This document shows positions 54,301-64,000 of a stretch of 64,000 bases of DNA, one piece after another; position 1 is the first letter of the stretch, and every line of letters begins with the position of its first letter. The notes beneath the pieces are model-generated. The model did not search any database. It was not told the origin of the DNA and was given only the letters and a program-made list of their open reading frames with translations. The stretch spans positions 529,436,861-529,500,860 of the forward strand of contig OX336390.1 of the NCBI GenBank assembly GCA_946902985.2. Reading direction: 5' to 3'. The position numbers and the translations under genes were made by a program. Source of the stretch: Meconema thalassinum (taxonomy: Eukaryota > Arthropoda > Insecta > Orthoptera > Tettigoniidae).

Positions 54301-55925
54301 GTAAATGTTAAGCTCATCCAGTACCTGTTTGCATAATATTCAGTTTAAATCCATTGGGATATGTGTGTCACTAGGACCACGGTATTTGTCTGTTAAAATC
54401 TTATACTGCTTAGGGGAGGTAAGACATATGGCATGAAACGAGGGTCGAGGCACTGTAGGACCTCACTCCACTGCTATTGAGTACAGGCCGCTTGGAAGAG
54501 GGTCGGGACGGTCAAGCGAACCGTGAAAGAAAGTTTGAAAAGAACAGATTTTAGACCCTGTTAATGACATAAGATGAAACATTGTTATATTGAGTAATGA
54601 AGTCATGTGGTTTGAGAACACGTTGATAATTATAGATCACCCTGATGGTTCACAATTTTAGCAATCTAACGAAGGGTTGGACGTTGCATTTGTACTGTCA
54701 CTGACATCTTTTTCAGAAGTTGGCTACTGGATGCCACAGGCTACGCGCGCAAGGGTAGTTTAATTGTACCATCCGACACAGCAATAATTAACGTTTTTAA
54801 GATGAAATCACTAACGGCATGCAGTGGCACTATATAAGTAGAGGAAGTGTAGGGGTAGCTTACATAATTATGGAGTTGCATGTAGACTGCTGTGCAACAC
54901 CAGAATAGGCTAATGCATGTAAAGCATTTGGTGGGAAGAGAAAGATCAAAACACACACACGATACACATTATTGTCAAATTAAGACAAGGTTTAAGGAAT
55001 AAATAATTTTGTAGAATTAATGAAGTCACATTGGATGACAGAAGAATTAAAGTACAGTTTGTTTCTGAAGTTGTATGTGCATCAGCGCACTAGCGTATAT
55101 TGTGAAGTTGATATAAGGGTAAAGGTTTGAGTTATGATATGATTTTATTGTGATAATATTATGTTGATATTAGTGGATTGTGGAAGTAAATTTTATTTGA
55201 TTTTGGTTTATGTTTGTGGGGATTGTTTTGTTTGTTTGAAGCCATGAATTTTATTACTGAATTAAAGTTTTAGAATAGAGTTGTGCCTTATCATTGTAGA
55301 GTTGATACCTTTTAGCCTCAAATCCAAAATATGCAACTGTTCAATGGGGAGACAGTACACGCCCGAGTCCTGACGCTAGCTGGAGGCGGAAGCATATTTT
55401 CCATCGAGATTACTCACATGGGTACACTATGGCGTTGAGATTCCTAATGTTATTATCGTGTTTTAGATAATAAATGGAGAGCATAGCCTCTTATAGAGAT
55501 AGATGGAAACTTGGCGGTCACGTCTTGAGTTACTATTGCCATGGAGATGGCTTTGCCATTCCTTCATCAGTTTATTTTCTCGAGTGCCAAAAGGCCGAAA
55601 TCAGACGAATTAGAAAGAATATCAAAACTTAATGTAGCCAGTGGTTTCTTCTCCGTCCTGAGCTATGTGTATGCAAAATTTGGTTGAGATTGGTGGAATG
55701 GTGTAGATTTGTATAGGGAACAAACCCACATACATACCCACATACAGACTTTCACTTTTCAATATACAGTAAGATTTATATCTGTTCATAAGTATACTTC
55801 ATAAACATCGTACCTTATCTAAACCTAAGTAAGCAGATCTGATTATGTTCACGTGGTGATCGAATCATGTCGTCCAATTAAGTCCCCCCCCCCTTTTTCT
55901 TTACATAAAAGCGTGTTGCTTTATG
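51376..55925. other. No recognised gene over 4.5 kb
   Basis: Longest stretch without features. GC content is moderate to 52560, then AT-rich. No long open frames or known families. A B-box-like GGGTTTGAATCCCG at about 54056-54069 has no head. Could be intron, intergenic sequence or the non-coding body of a large element. Confidence 0.4.
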
Positions 55926-55929
55926 ATAC

Positions 55930-56035
55930 ATATCTCATGTAATATTTATTTCAGGTAAAGATGTTTAAATGCTTCTTTTCCCGCCCAAATGGGGCAATAT
56001 TTGTGTTGACCGACTGGAAAGCTTCCTATAATTTT
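55930..56035 (+). repeat. Penelope-like block, diverged copy
   Basis: CTCATGTAATATTTATTTCAGG and GTGTTGACCGACTGGAAAGC match 455-475 and 505-525. The end of the block is different. Confidence 0.5.
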
Positions 56036-56353
56036 CATTTTAATGAATCCGTTGAAAAGTCACGACAAAGATTCATCTATACTAATATAATAAAGCTGAA
56101 GAGTTTGTGTGTTTGTGTGTTTTTGTGTTTAAAAGCGCTAATCTCTGGAACTACCAGTCCGATTCGAAAAATTATTTTTTTATATGAAAGCCAGATTCAA
56201 GAGGAATAGTTTAGGCTATGTAGTTTTAGACTACACCCCTCAGGTAACCTCAAAGATGGATTTTTATTCAGTAAGTCGGTAGAACAAAAACTCCCGAACT
56301 GCACTATCTGCATGCGCTGGCGTTATGGTTAGTGATACGTACACCGATTCGCC

Positions 56354-56621
56354 GATCTGAACCAAAATGTGTATACTTACCCTCTGGAACCCTGCGAGTA
56401 ACACTGTCTACGTGAAATTTATTACAGACCAGTCCATTCCCTGCATTTAGGCCCTTTGGCACAAATCTACACCTTTTCACCGATCTGAACCAAAATTGGT
56501 ATACCTACCCCTTGGAACCCTGCGAGTAACACTGTTTAAATGAAATTTCGGGCAGACCACTCCATTCCCTGCATTTAGGCCCTTTGGCACAATTCTACAC
56601 CGTTTCACCGATCTGAACCAA
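56354..56621 (+). repeat. 128-bp minisatellite, first array
   Basis: GATCTGAACC at 56354, 56482 and 56610: exact 128-base spacing. Cut by the second 5' end. Confidence 0.92.
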
Positions 56622-56898
56622 TCTATACTAATATAATAAAGCTGAAGAGTTTGTGTGTTTGTGTGTTTATGTGTTTAAACGCGCTAATCTCTGGAACTAC
56701 CAGTCCGATTCGAAAAATTCTTTTTTTATATGATAGCCAGATTCAAGAGGGATAGTTTAGGCTATGTATGGTTAGGCTACACCCCTCAGGTAACCTCAAA
56801 GATGGTATTTATTCAGTAAGTCGGTAGAACAAGAACTCCCGAACTGCACTATCAGCATGCGCTGGCGTTATGGTTAGTGTTACGTACACCGATTCGCC

Positions 56899-57715
56899 GA
56901 TCTGAACCAAAATTTGTTTACTTACCCTCTGGAACCCTGCTAATAACACTGTTTAAATGAAATTTCGGACAGACCACTCCATTCCCTGCATGTAGGCCCT
57001 TTGGCACAATTCTACACAGTTTCACCGATCTGAACCAAAATGTGTATACTTACCCTTTGGAACCGTGCGAGTAACACAGTCTGCATGAAATTTCGGACAG
57101 ACCACTCCATTCCCTGCATTTAGGCCCTTTGGCACAAATCTACACCGTGTCACCGATCTGAACCAAAATGTGTATACTTGCCCTTTGGAACCCTGCGAGT
57201 AACACTGCCTACACGAAATTTATGACAGACCAGTCCATTCCCTGCATTTAGGCCCTTTGGCAAAAATCTACTCCTTTAAACCGATCTGAACCAAAATTTG
57301 TATACATACCCCTTGGAACCCTGCATGAAATTTTGGACAGAACACTCCATTCCCTGTATTTAGGCCATTTGGCACAAATATACACCATTTCACTGATCTG
57401 AACCAAATTTTACATACTTACCCTTTGGAACCCGGCGAGCAACACCGTCTGCTTGAACTTTCGGACCGACCACTCCATTCCCTGCATTTAAGTCCCTAGG
57501 CACAAATCTACACCGTTTCACATTTTGTATACTTACCCTTTGGAACTCTGCGGGTGACACTGTCCACTTTAAATTTAGGACAGACCACTCCACTCCCTGC
57601 ATTTAGGCTCTTTATCACAAATCCACACCGTTTCACCTAATTGCACCAAATTTTACATACACTTTGAAAGCCTGCTGGTATCATTGTCCACTTGATATTT
57701 TGGACAACGCTCTCC
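56899..57715 (+). repeat. 128-bp minisatellite, second array
   Basis: GATCTGAACC at 56899, 57027 and 57155 with exact spacing; later units are shortened and diverged to about 57715. Contains CCACTCCATTCCCTGCAT and AGGCCCTTTGGCAC in each unit. Confidence 0.92.
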
Positions 57716-58383
57716 ATTCCCTACATTTAGAAAAACAGACAAAATAAAATTGGAAACCACGTATCAAGGCCCTAGAACCATTCATGTCCGTAGTAGTGTA
57801 ACTGTAAGAGTATTTTAAGAAGTATATTGTTGACGGGCAGTTCGGGCTGCATCACGTCACCCCTACCAGTGTTCTGGTGCAGAATTGCGAAAATAGTTGC
57901 ATCTTGCGCTGTTTATAAATTGCAGTCACGGGGAGTAATTAGTGCAAAATGGATCTCTTAGGCCCTTAAAACAGTTATCATCATGAAAATATTATGCCTC
58001 TGTATAAGTGCAATGGTGTTGCTGCAGTACATTGAGGTTATCAGCTGCAATAAGCGTTGGTGCTTTCAAATTTACCGTCATTTATTCCGAACCTTATCGT
58101 TGAGCGCTATGTGGCGATAAATGATAGACTACTATTGCTACCTCAGTAGCTCGGGACAGTTTTCCAAAGTGTTCTGATTATTTTCCTATGGCGCTATGCG
58201 ACAAAAGGCGACACTATTGGTCTCTACATTTCTAACTCCTCTTTCTAATCATTTTTTATTTTTTGTTGTTGTAAATTACATGTGTCAGAGCTGTAGTTAG
58301 AAAATAGACGTTTTCCTGTTCATTATTATCATTACAGTAATATGACCTGAATGTTACGTCCATTAAACTGTACTACTTATCAC

Positions 58384-58445
58384 CCCCACTACAACCACTG
58401 CCACCACCACCACCACCACAACCACCACCACAACCACCACCACAA
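58384..58445 (+). repeat. (ACC/CAC)n simple repeat
   Basis: About 20 CCA/ACC triplets with AAC interruptions. Confidence 0.9.
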
Positions 58446-58834
58446 AAAGTTATATTTTTAAAATATTTTTTCTGTTAGTTTAAGTATCATGTGCCAGTTC
58501 TGTAGTAGTATTCATTATCATCCATAAAACAAATAGATCCACCGGGCGAAGCCGGGCACTACTGCTAGTTAGATAATGAAAGGATGGTAGAAGGATATGT
58601 AAAGACATAAGTATCTCTATCAAACATTCAGTTTTTTATTTTTACAAAATATTGCTCAAATATTCAACAAGATGTTCAGTAAAGAACATACAGCCTACTT
58701 TCTCCTTAATGCATGGGTATAGTTATAACGCTTTGTCCTTCTCAAGGAGTATAATGGAATGTTCATTGTAGTAGCTTGTTGAAATACAGCGTGCTATACG
58801 GATATTATACATTGATTGACTGAATCCTCACCTG

Positions 58835-58930
58835 AATTATATATACACACATTAATACAGCCATCACAATAACACAGGTTGTCAGACAAAATTCAACACT
58901 CACTCAAGTACACGATTCATACCTAATCAC
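58835..58930 (+). repeat. Diverged S1-type SINE tail
   Basis: ACACATTAATACAGCCATCAC, TTGTCAGACA and CTCAAGTACACG follow the order of the S1 tail at 63214-63280. No head. Confidence 0.6.
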
Positions 58931-58969
58931 ACGTTATGATATTAAGCATATATAAGAATCAATAAATAC

Positions 58970-59075
58970 GAAACAACGAAGTAAGAATATTTGAACCTGC
59001 AAGGATTTGAACCACGAACCTCCATGCTATGAGTCAGAGACGCTACCATTACGCTATATACGCGCAATACTAAGA
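58970..59075 (-). repeat. tRNA-like unit, antisense
   Basis: B-box complement at 59003-59013; minus-strand A-box-like TAGCGTAATGGTAGCG (about 59039-59054). Spacing fits a Pol III type 2 promoter. Could be a tRNA pseudogene or SINE head. Confidence 0.55.
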
Positions 59076-59439
59076 TTGTGTTAATAAATGCTTTAGTATA
59101 ACTGCCTAGAATATTTTGTCTTGCAATGAACGATTTCATTAGCGTTTTCTTCCGTTTCTATAAACCATTTGATGCTAAATATGTATTATTTTGTTCAGTA
59201 CATTTCTAAAAGGACATAAACTTACGAAGTAATGGAAATATATGAATTTACGAGCAAACAATAGCGCCATTTTGACCCGACGGGACGGCACGGACAAGCA
59301 CGATATCGCACGGTCAGCCTGAACTGCTAGTCACTACTGCGGTTACATATTCAATTTTAAAATGCTAATATCCTACCGGTCACTTACTTGGGGACAGTTT
59401 AAACCTCCCTATGTACGATGATCGTATTTGGTTAGGCGA

Positions 59440-60150
59440 GGCCTTGTTGAATCGTAAGTTACGGTTAGGGAATAATACTTGAATGATTCATACATCCACC
59501 ATCTTGAAACTATTTGGCTGATGACCTTGCAGTTTGGAAAAAAATACGCTTCCCTCATTAAGGTATATTGTTGAAAAATTCGGTAGAGATCCGATGATTA
59601 GGTTAGTCGTAATTTGATTTAAGTTCAGAACATTTGGGTGGGCGCCATTTATTTTGTTATGATGGCAGCGATATACAGCATGCCACTGAGTTGTCCCTTG
59701 CTAGTGCTATCTCCGTACCGAAGGTGGTTCGATTTGGTATCGTTGAGTTTGTTTTTGTTGTTGTTGTTGTTGTTTTAAGGACCCTAACATCGAGGTTATC
59801 GGCCAATTGTTGTGTTTGGATTGATAGGGGGGATCGATTTGCACACATACACAGCCGCCATCTTCAAACTATAGGGCTGATGACCTTGTAGTTGTAGTTG
59901 TAGTTGGGTCAAAAGACGCTTCCCACATGAAGGTATGTTGTTGCAAAATTTGGTAGAGATCAGATGTTTAGGTTAGTCGTAATTTGATTTAAGCCACATT
60001 TGGGTGGCCACCATTACGTTTCCGTCAAGATGGTGGCGATATAAAACGTGACACTGAGGTGCCCTTTGCTAGTGCTCTGCACCAAAGTTCGTTCAATTCG
60101 GTTTCACAATGTTTGAATTCATAGGGGGTACAGACATATCAAATCACTCA
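59440..60150 (+). repeat. Two tandem units, about 305 bp without insertion
   Basis: CTGATGACCTTG at about 59518 and 59877; ACGCTTCCC(T/A)CAT; TTAGGTTAGTCGTAATTTGAT; a GCCACTGAG(G/T)TG-type end. The first unit contains a short minus-strand insertion (59752-59803). The array leads into ACACTCACAGGCACACAG, as after the 46 kb array. Confidence 0.75.
59752..59803 (-). repeat. Retroposon tail-only insertion, minus strand
   Basis: Minus strand GGCCGATAACCTCGATGTTA to CCTTAAAAC followed by an AAC run. Same end as 36433-36490. About 50 bp only. Confidence 0.75.
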
Positions 60151-60408
60151 AACACACTCACAGGCACACAGAGTCTCATGAGTCTACTTTCATTTTTTGA
60201 AAAAATCGAAAGTAGGCTAACAAATGCACATATAGCCCATCAACACTTAAAAATACAGTATTGTAAATTGTGTTAATCCTCCTATTATTAAAATCCAAAT
60301 AAGATGCAAAAATAAAGTCTACAGGTTACTACTGCTTTCGGGAACGAATGCAGCACATCTTAGGGGAATCATTGATTTCGTGATATTCAAATATTAATTT
60401 TTAAAGCG

Positions 60409-60848
60409 GCTTCGGTGGCGTAGTCGGTAGCATGCTGAACTGCTATGCCCAAGATAGCGGGTTCAAACCCGGCCGAAGTCGTCGGATTTTTTAAGAGCGT
60501 TAAAAATCCTTCAGTATGCCTTCCTTCGGAGGGGAAGTAAAGCCGGCGGTCCCATGTCATAGATTTATGGCATGTTAAAGATTCCTTTCACAGACTAAAC
60601 TTGTGTAAAGCAAAATTTGTAAGGTTAGATTTCGTCAGAACGCTCTATCAAAGTTCCAACGTTCACCACTAGGTATCATTGATATCTGGTGGCGAAAGTT
60701 GGAACTACTTGAAATTGAACGGAACTTGTAGCTCGCCCTTTAGGGTGTCCGCTGGAAGCAGCTACAGACTCAGGCGAGCCGAACATGTCCTCGGACACTC
60801 CCGGCACTAAAAGCCATACGATAAATAAATAAATAAATAAATAAATAA
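60409..60848 (+). repeat. SINE S1 head with a different tail (S1b)
   Basis: Same head and body as 62820 (B box 60460-60470, CCTTCGGAGGGGAAGTAAAG at 60521-60540). The tail from about 60720 is different: GTAGCTCGCCCTTTAGGGTG, CTCCCGGCACTAAAAGCC and an AAAT run (60818-60847). Confidence 0.9.
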
Positions 60849-61900
60849 TTAATTTTTAAAGAACCACCTTCTTCTTTCAGTTCTTCTTGTGTGATTCTTC
60901 CAAATAGGCTATATGATTTGTAAATGTTCAATATTTTGTATGAGGTACATCTCTCCCATATTTTCCGTTGGTTTCATAGTCATTATCAGTTCCTTGTGTA
61001 GGTGTGGAATTTCTCTGATAATGTGTGTTAATTGGTGTCGATGGTTGAGTGTGTGGGATACACAACATCCTTAAAATTGTCCAGGTTCGTCATGAAGTTG
61101 GCAGGATACTAAGTAAAGAATGATTCTGTAGAACGATGAAAGATCTAGACACTGAATATAATAATTAAAAGTTTAAATTATACGTATAATTAAACTTTTA
61201 ATTCATCTATCAGTACGGATACCTACAAACATGTGTGCTATCAATGGCAAATGTATTTGCATTCTATGAATATGATAATTCCAACACTGTTGATTCCCCA
61301 CCGATGATGAAATAAAATTAACAAGTTGAAAAAGAATAAGATGAATTTGAGGTTTCGTCCCTTTGTCATCACAAGTTTTATGAGAATTCTGATCCTCTCT
61401 CTCGATCAAGGCTCAAATGCTGGCCCAAAGACCAGGTACTGTTGCTCATATAGAGAAAGTTAACGTTGCCCTTTGGAAACATATTGGGAAGTTGGTATAT
61501 ATGCTCAGTCGTAACAGTCCTGAACTTAAACCACCAGAGAGGTGTAAAAATGAATTTTAAAGAAATTCCTGCTGGATCTGCATGGGAAATTCGTCTCTAC
61601 AGAGATATTGACGATCTTCGTGCACATCATAGCGGAACGTCTCAGAGGCGATGCATCGACCAAATTAGCTAATTGAAATGGAGGGCATAATGAAACGCCT
61701 TAGAATAGTATCTAACAATCCCACTAAGCATGAATAGCTATAGAGCTTGTCTCCAACCGAAGAAAAATAACGAAAACACAAACTTTAAAGAGCACAACAA
61801 ATTCTTCGAAAGATGGTCAAAACAATTGTATCAGTCCCTTGACACCAAAGCTTTGAACACTAGTGAACCTGAAGCCAGGGTAGACTGCAACAAATGTCTC
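60849..61900. other. No recognised feature
   Basis: Short plus-strand frames at 61466 and 61730 may be upstream parts of the degenerate LINE that follows. A perfect local inverted repeat AATTAAAAGTTTAAATTATA with its complement lies at about 61161-61203. Confidence 0.3.
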
Positions 61901-61939
61901 GAAATCGGGAAATCTGTTTGGGAATAAAGTGTGGGAGCA

Positions 61940-62815
61940 GATCTGGACGCTCACTCCGTGGAGTAAATTATGAATAGATCAATTGCAGTTACTAATGCAA
62001 TGCTTTGAAATATACTCACAACTGGAAAACTGCTGAGCCAGTCCACGTAAAATATGTTTGGCTAAAACAGTGTATGCTGACCATGATCCTCCCGCAGGTT
62101 CCTTCTCCAAAGCTCTTGTAAATACAGGCAGTCTTACAGATGGTGCAATATATCCAAAGCACAAGAAGGGTAACCCACAAGATCCCGAGAACTTCCGACC
62201 CTTTGACTGTCCCTCACTTCTTTACCAGCCTTATTACACCGATCATGAGCAACAAAAACAACCAGTGCTGCGAAACACTAGAATATTTTGTATTTGAGCA
62301 GAATGGATGCATACGACGAACATTGCGTTACAAGGAACACTTATCATCTATTCCCTAATCTTGAAGCAATCTCAATCAAGAAATCGGAACCATTTTGATT
62401 TGCGACATACAGTAGAAATGTAAGGCTTTTGACTCCGTACCCCACAACTAACTTATGAAAGTTCTGGGAAAGTACACGATTTCCAATCCATCAGAGAAAT
62501 TGATATAGGCCTAAGTTGTATCTACCAAAGCGATTCGATTACGAGATTTTTCACTAAAAACACGCCTTTATGAGAGTTTTGTCATATCATAGTACAAATT
62601 TGTATGAGCAGTATATTTGGCAACAGCGTGTATTGTCTTCTAAGGTAGGGGTAATGTACACTTACAAATATCTAGGTATCCAATAACATCTAGATATTCC
62701 ACATGCCTCTAAAGAGAATTTTAACAATTACTATAAATCTAGATTCACGAGGATGCTGAACAGTAGTTGAATGCCAAAAGCGTTTTTAAAGCATGAACAC
62801 TTGGGCAGTTTCCTA
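61940..62815 (+). pseudogene. Degenerate LINE RT fragment
   Basis: Plus-strand codons recall a LINE reverse transcriptase in several frames: HKKGNPQDPENFRP (62160-62200), a CETLEYFVFEQNGCIRRT block (62265-62318) corresponding to the E-Q-G-F-R motif, FDSVPHQ(L)MKVLG (62430-62470), and YTYKYLGIQ (62660-62690) from after the palm. The YADD segment is not recognisable. Highly decayed; the 3' end is covered by the S1 SINE at 62820. Confidence 0.6.
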
Positions 62816-62819
62816 TCCA

Positions 62820-63340
62820 GCGGCTTCGGTGGCACAGTTGGTAGCCTACTGAGCTTCTATGCCCAAGATCGCGGGTTCAAACCCGGCCGAAGTCGTCGGA
62901 TTCTTAAGAGCCTTAAAAATCCCCCAGTATGCCTTCCTTCGGAGGGGAAGTAAAGACGGCGGTCCCATGTCATAGATTTATGGCATGATAAAGAACCTTC
63001 CACTAATTATACCTGTGTGAAGCTAAATTATATAGGTTAAGAATGTAAACAACGATGTTAGGTTACTACGTTTGTTGTCAGGAGCCGACTGCGGTGGCGT
63101 CTAGTAGCTTAGTTCTGAACTAGTAGTCGTTAACGGTGGCGTTTGGCGGCAAAAGTAGAAACTATTTGAAAAATTCAAAGTCTGCGGTCTTTACTTGAAT
63201 TAAAAAACAGATAACACACACTAATACAGTCATTACAATTAACACCGGTTATCAGACAGTTTCTACACATACCCAAAGTACACGGGGCTACATGACTGCG
63301 TTGTCGCAGCCCCTAAACTAAGGAACCAACCAACCAAAAG
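62820..63340 (+). repeat. SINE family S1, full length, 520 bp
   Basis: Complete reference copy: tRNA-like head GCGGCTTCGGTGGCACAGTT (A box) and B box at 62874-62884; body with CCTTCGGAGGGGAAGTAAAG (62934-62953); tail with ACACTAATACAGTCATTAC, CCCAAAGTACACGGGG, and the end CCTAAACTAAGGAACC followed by AACC repeats. Non-autonomous, Pol III driven. It inserted into the decayed LINE. Confidence 0.92.
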
Positions 63341-63603
63341 TTTCCTCACTAATATTTTTTGGAGATTATCAAATAGTCAAACAAACCTCGAGGAACGTGA
63401 CATATTAACCTGTCGTTTGTTGATAGGGTACATTGCGAACATTCCCCAAAATCAACACACATGTTGGTCAGACCACAAAGAAAAGATCATGTGTTTTTCC
63501 TTTTAGGGGCTTGGACATATCGTGGCCATCAGCTGCCTTTACTTGGAATCTGACTGGATTTCTTGATAGAGGCAGTAATCGAACCAGGGAGAATTCTCAG
63601 TAC
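63341..63603. other. No recognised feature
   Basis: Nothing recognisable. Confidence 0.3.
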
Positions 63604-63749
63604 AGTTTACGCCACAGTTTTTGACCGGTCAGCCCCGGTTGTGCAGTCGTACACGTATGCTCTTTTCGCGCAACTGACAACTCACGTATCAATTGCACAT
63701 ACCTGAGGACCGACTGCGCAACCGGAGCTGACCGGCCATAGCGTGAACT
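63604..63749. repeat. Imperfect palindrome / small MITE-like element
   Basis: Left AGTTTACGCC (63604) to CCGGTCAGCCCCGGTTGTGC and CAGTCG; right CGACTGCGCAACCGGAGCTG and ACCGG to GCGTGAACT (63749). About 27 bp of strong pairing near the ends, with a weaker 10-bp outer part. No coding sequence. Confidence 0.75.
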
Positions 63750-64000
63750 GCAAGTACCGCCTAAACTACGATGATAAAATGTAACCTAGGACTAGCCCAT
63801 ATTTCTGAAATTGGGCTAAGTAAACATTACAATTTCGAATGTGTTCTTTGACCAAACTGGCTTACTGACCCTCCCGATGTTAAAGGTTCGTTGTTGTTGA
63901 TTCATTTTACAGACATATTAGTCATCAGCCCCGTGTACCTTTGATATCAATGACATTGAAGCTAAAACACCAACGATCTTAAGAATCGAGGCTGAGCAAT

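Larger units (their letters stand above)
56076..58568 (+). mobile_element. Non-autonomous Helitron with two 5' ends
   Basis: 5' end TCTATACTAATATAATAAAG at 56076, preceded by A; 3' end with hairpin CCGGGCGAAGCCGG (58542-58555), then CTAG at 58565-58568 followed by T. A second identical 5' end begins at 56622, also after A. Interior: a 128-bp minisatellite (two-plus units in the first part, about six in the second) and, after 57720, unique AT-rich sequence with an ACC-repeat at 58384-58443. No RepHel coding. Confidence 0.88.

Noticed and set aside
55570..55600. TCATCAG on plus (CTGATGA on minus) with a local stem
   Set aside because: The minus-strand stem is followed by CTCC and not GAAA, so the core is absent.
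51376..55925. LTR retrotransposon in the gene-free interval
   Set aside because: I found no matching long direct repeats, primer-binding site or gag-pol codons, so no claim is made.
59003..59054. Possible functional tRNA gene on the minus strand
   Set aside because: A and B boxes are present, but I could not form a full cloverleaf with a clean acceptor stem by eye, so it is listed as a tRNA-like repeat only.
59518..59545. CTGATGA followed by pairing bases, as a further hammerhead
   Set aside because: No GAAA(C) or cleavage triplet in the right place; the segment is part of a tandem unit.

Overview
The window looks like intergenic DNA from a large, repeat-rich arthropod genome. It holds Tc1/mariner, Helitron, several non-LTR (LINE) families, many tRNA-derived SINEs, Penelope-type ribozyme motifs, and AT-rich filler with triplet and tetranucleotide microsatellites. 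The mix suggests an insect with a big genome, perhaps polyneopteran or orthopteran; that placement is inference. I see no convincing intact host gene. The one full-length open coding sequence is a Tc1 transposase at 14778-15800.

Layout. 1-5.5 kb: a hammerhead-like motif with a Penelope-like block, a broken Tc1-like transposase (minus), a Helitron remnant with a Pif1-type helicase (minus), SINEs and a transposase tail. 5.7-10.4 kb: two RTE-type LINE tails, then an RLE-type LINE (R2/NeSL-like endonuclease, minus) that has lost its catalytic YxDD segment. 10.4-13.6 kb: no recognisable genes. 13.7-17.6 kb: a LINE on the minus strand, cut by a 1461-bp Tc1 element flanked by TA and by an expanded GGAA-type microsatellite. 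18.4-20.3 kb: the 5' part of an RLE-type LINE and another hammerhead-like motif. 20.7-24.9 kb: a possible lone exon and filler.

24.9-29.1 kb is the most interesting part. It is a roughly 4.16-kb element with about 450-bp terminal inverted repeats. It carries one broken minus-strand gene whose parts match the layout of an XPG/FEN1-type (PIN-fold) nuclease followed by a C-terminal cysteine-rich domain. I see no DDE transposase in it.

29.4-38.8 kb: SINEs of several families on both strands, two RTE-like LINE fragments, a 29-bp minisatellite and a hAT/CGGBP1-like BED finger. 39.1-43.5 kb: a nearly complete RTE-type LINE (endonuclease plus RT), split by a TTAA-flanked 1262-bp DNA transposon. 43.7-51.4 kb: SINEs, complex tandem repeats, Helitron-like termini, two more hammerhead-like motifs and an inverted Penelope-like insertion. 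51.4-55.9 kb: no recognisable genes. 56.1-58.6 kb: a non-autonomous Helitron with a 128-bp minisatellite and two 5' ends. 59-64 kb: tandem repeats, a degenerate LINE, two SINE copies sharing a head but with different tails, and a short palindrome.

The genes do not form a pathway; they are independent mobile elements, often nested, so insertion order can be read. Five scattered copies of a small variant hammerhead motif, always with one extra base between the CUGANGA core and stem II, form a coherent ribozyme family. In one copy the adjoining repeated block starts exactly at the predicted cleavage site.
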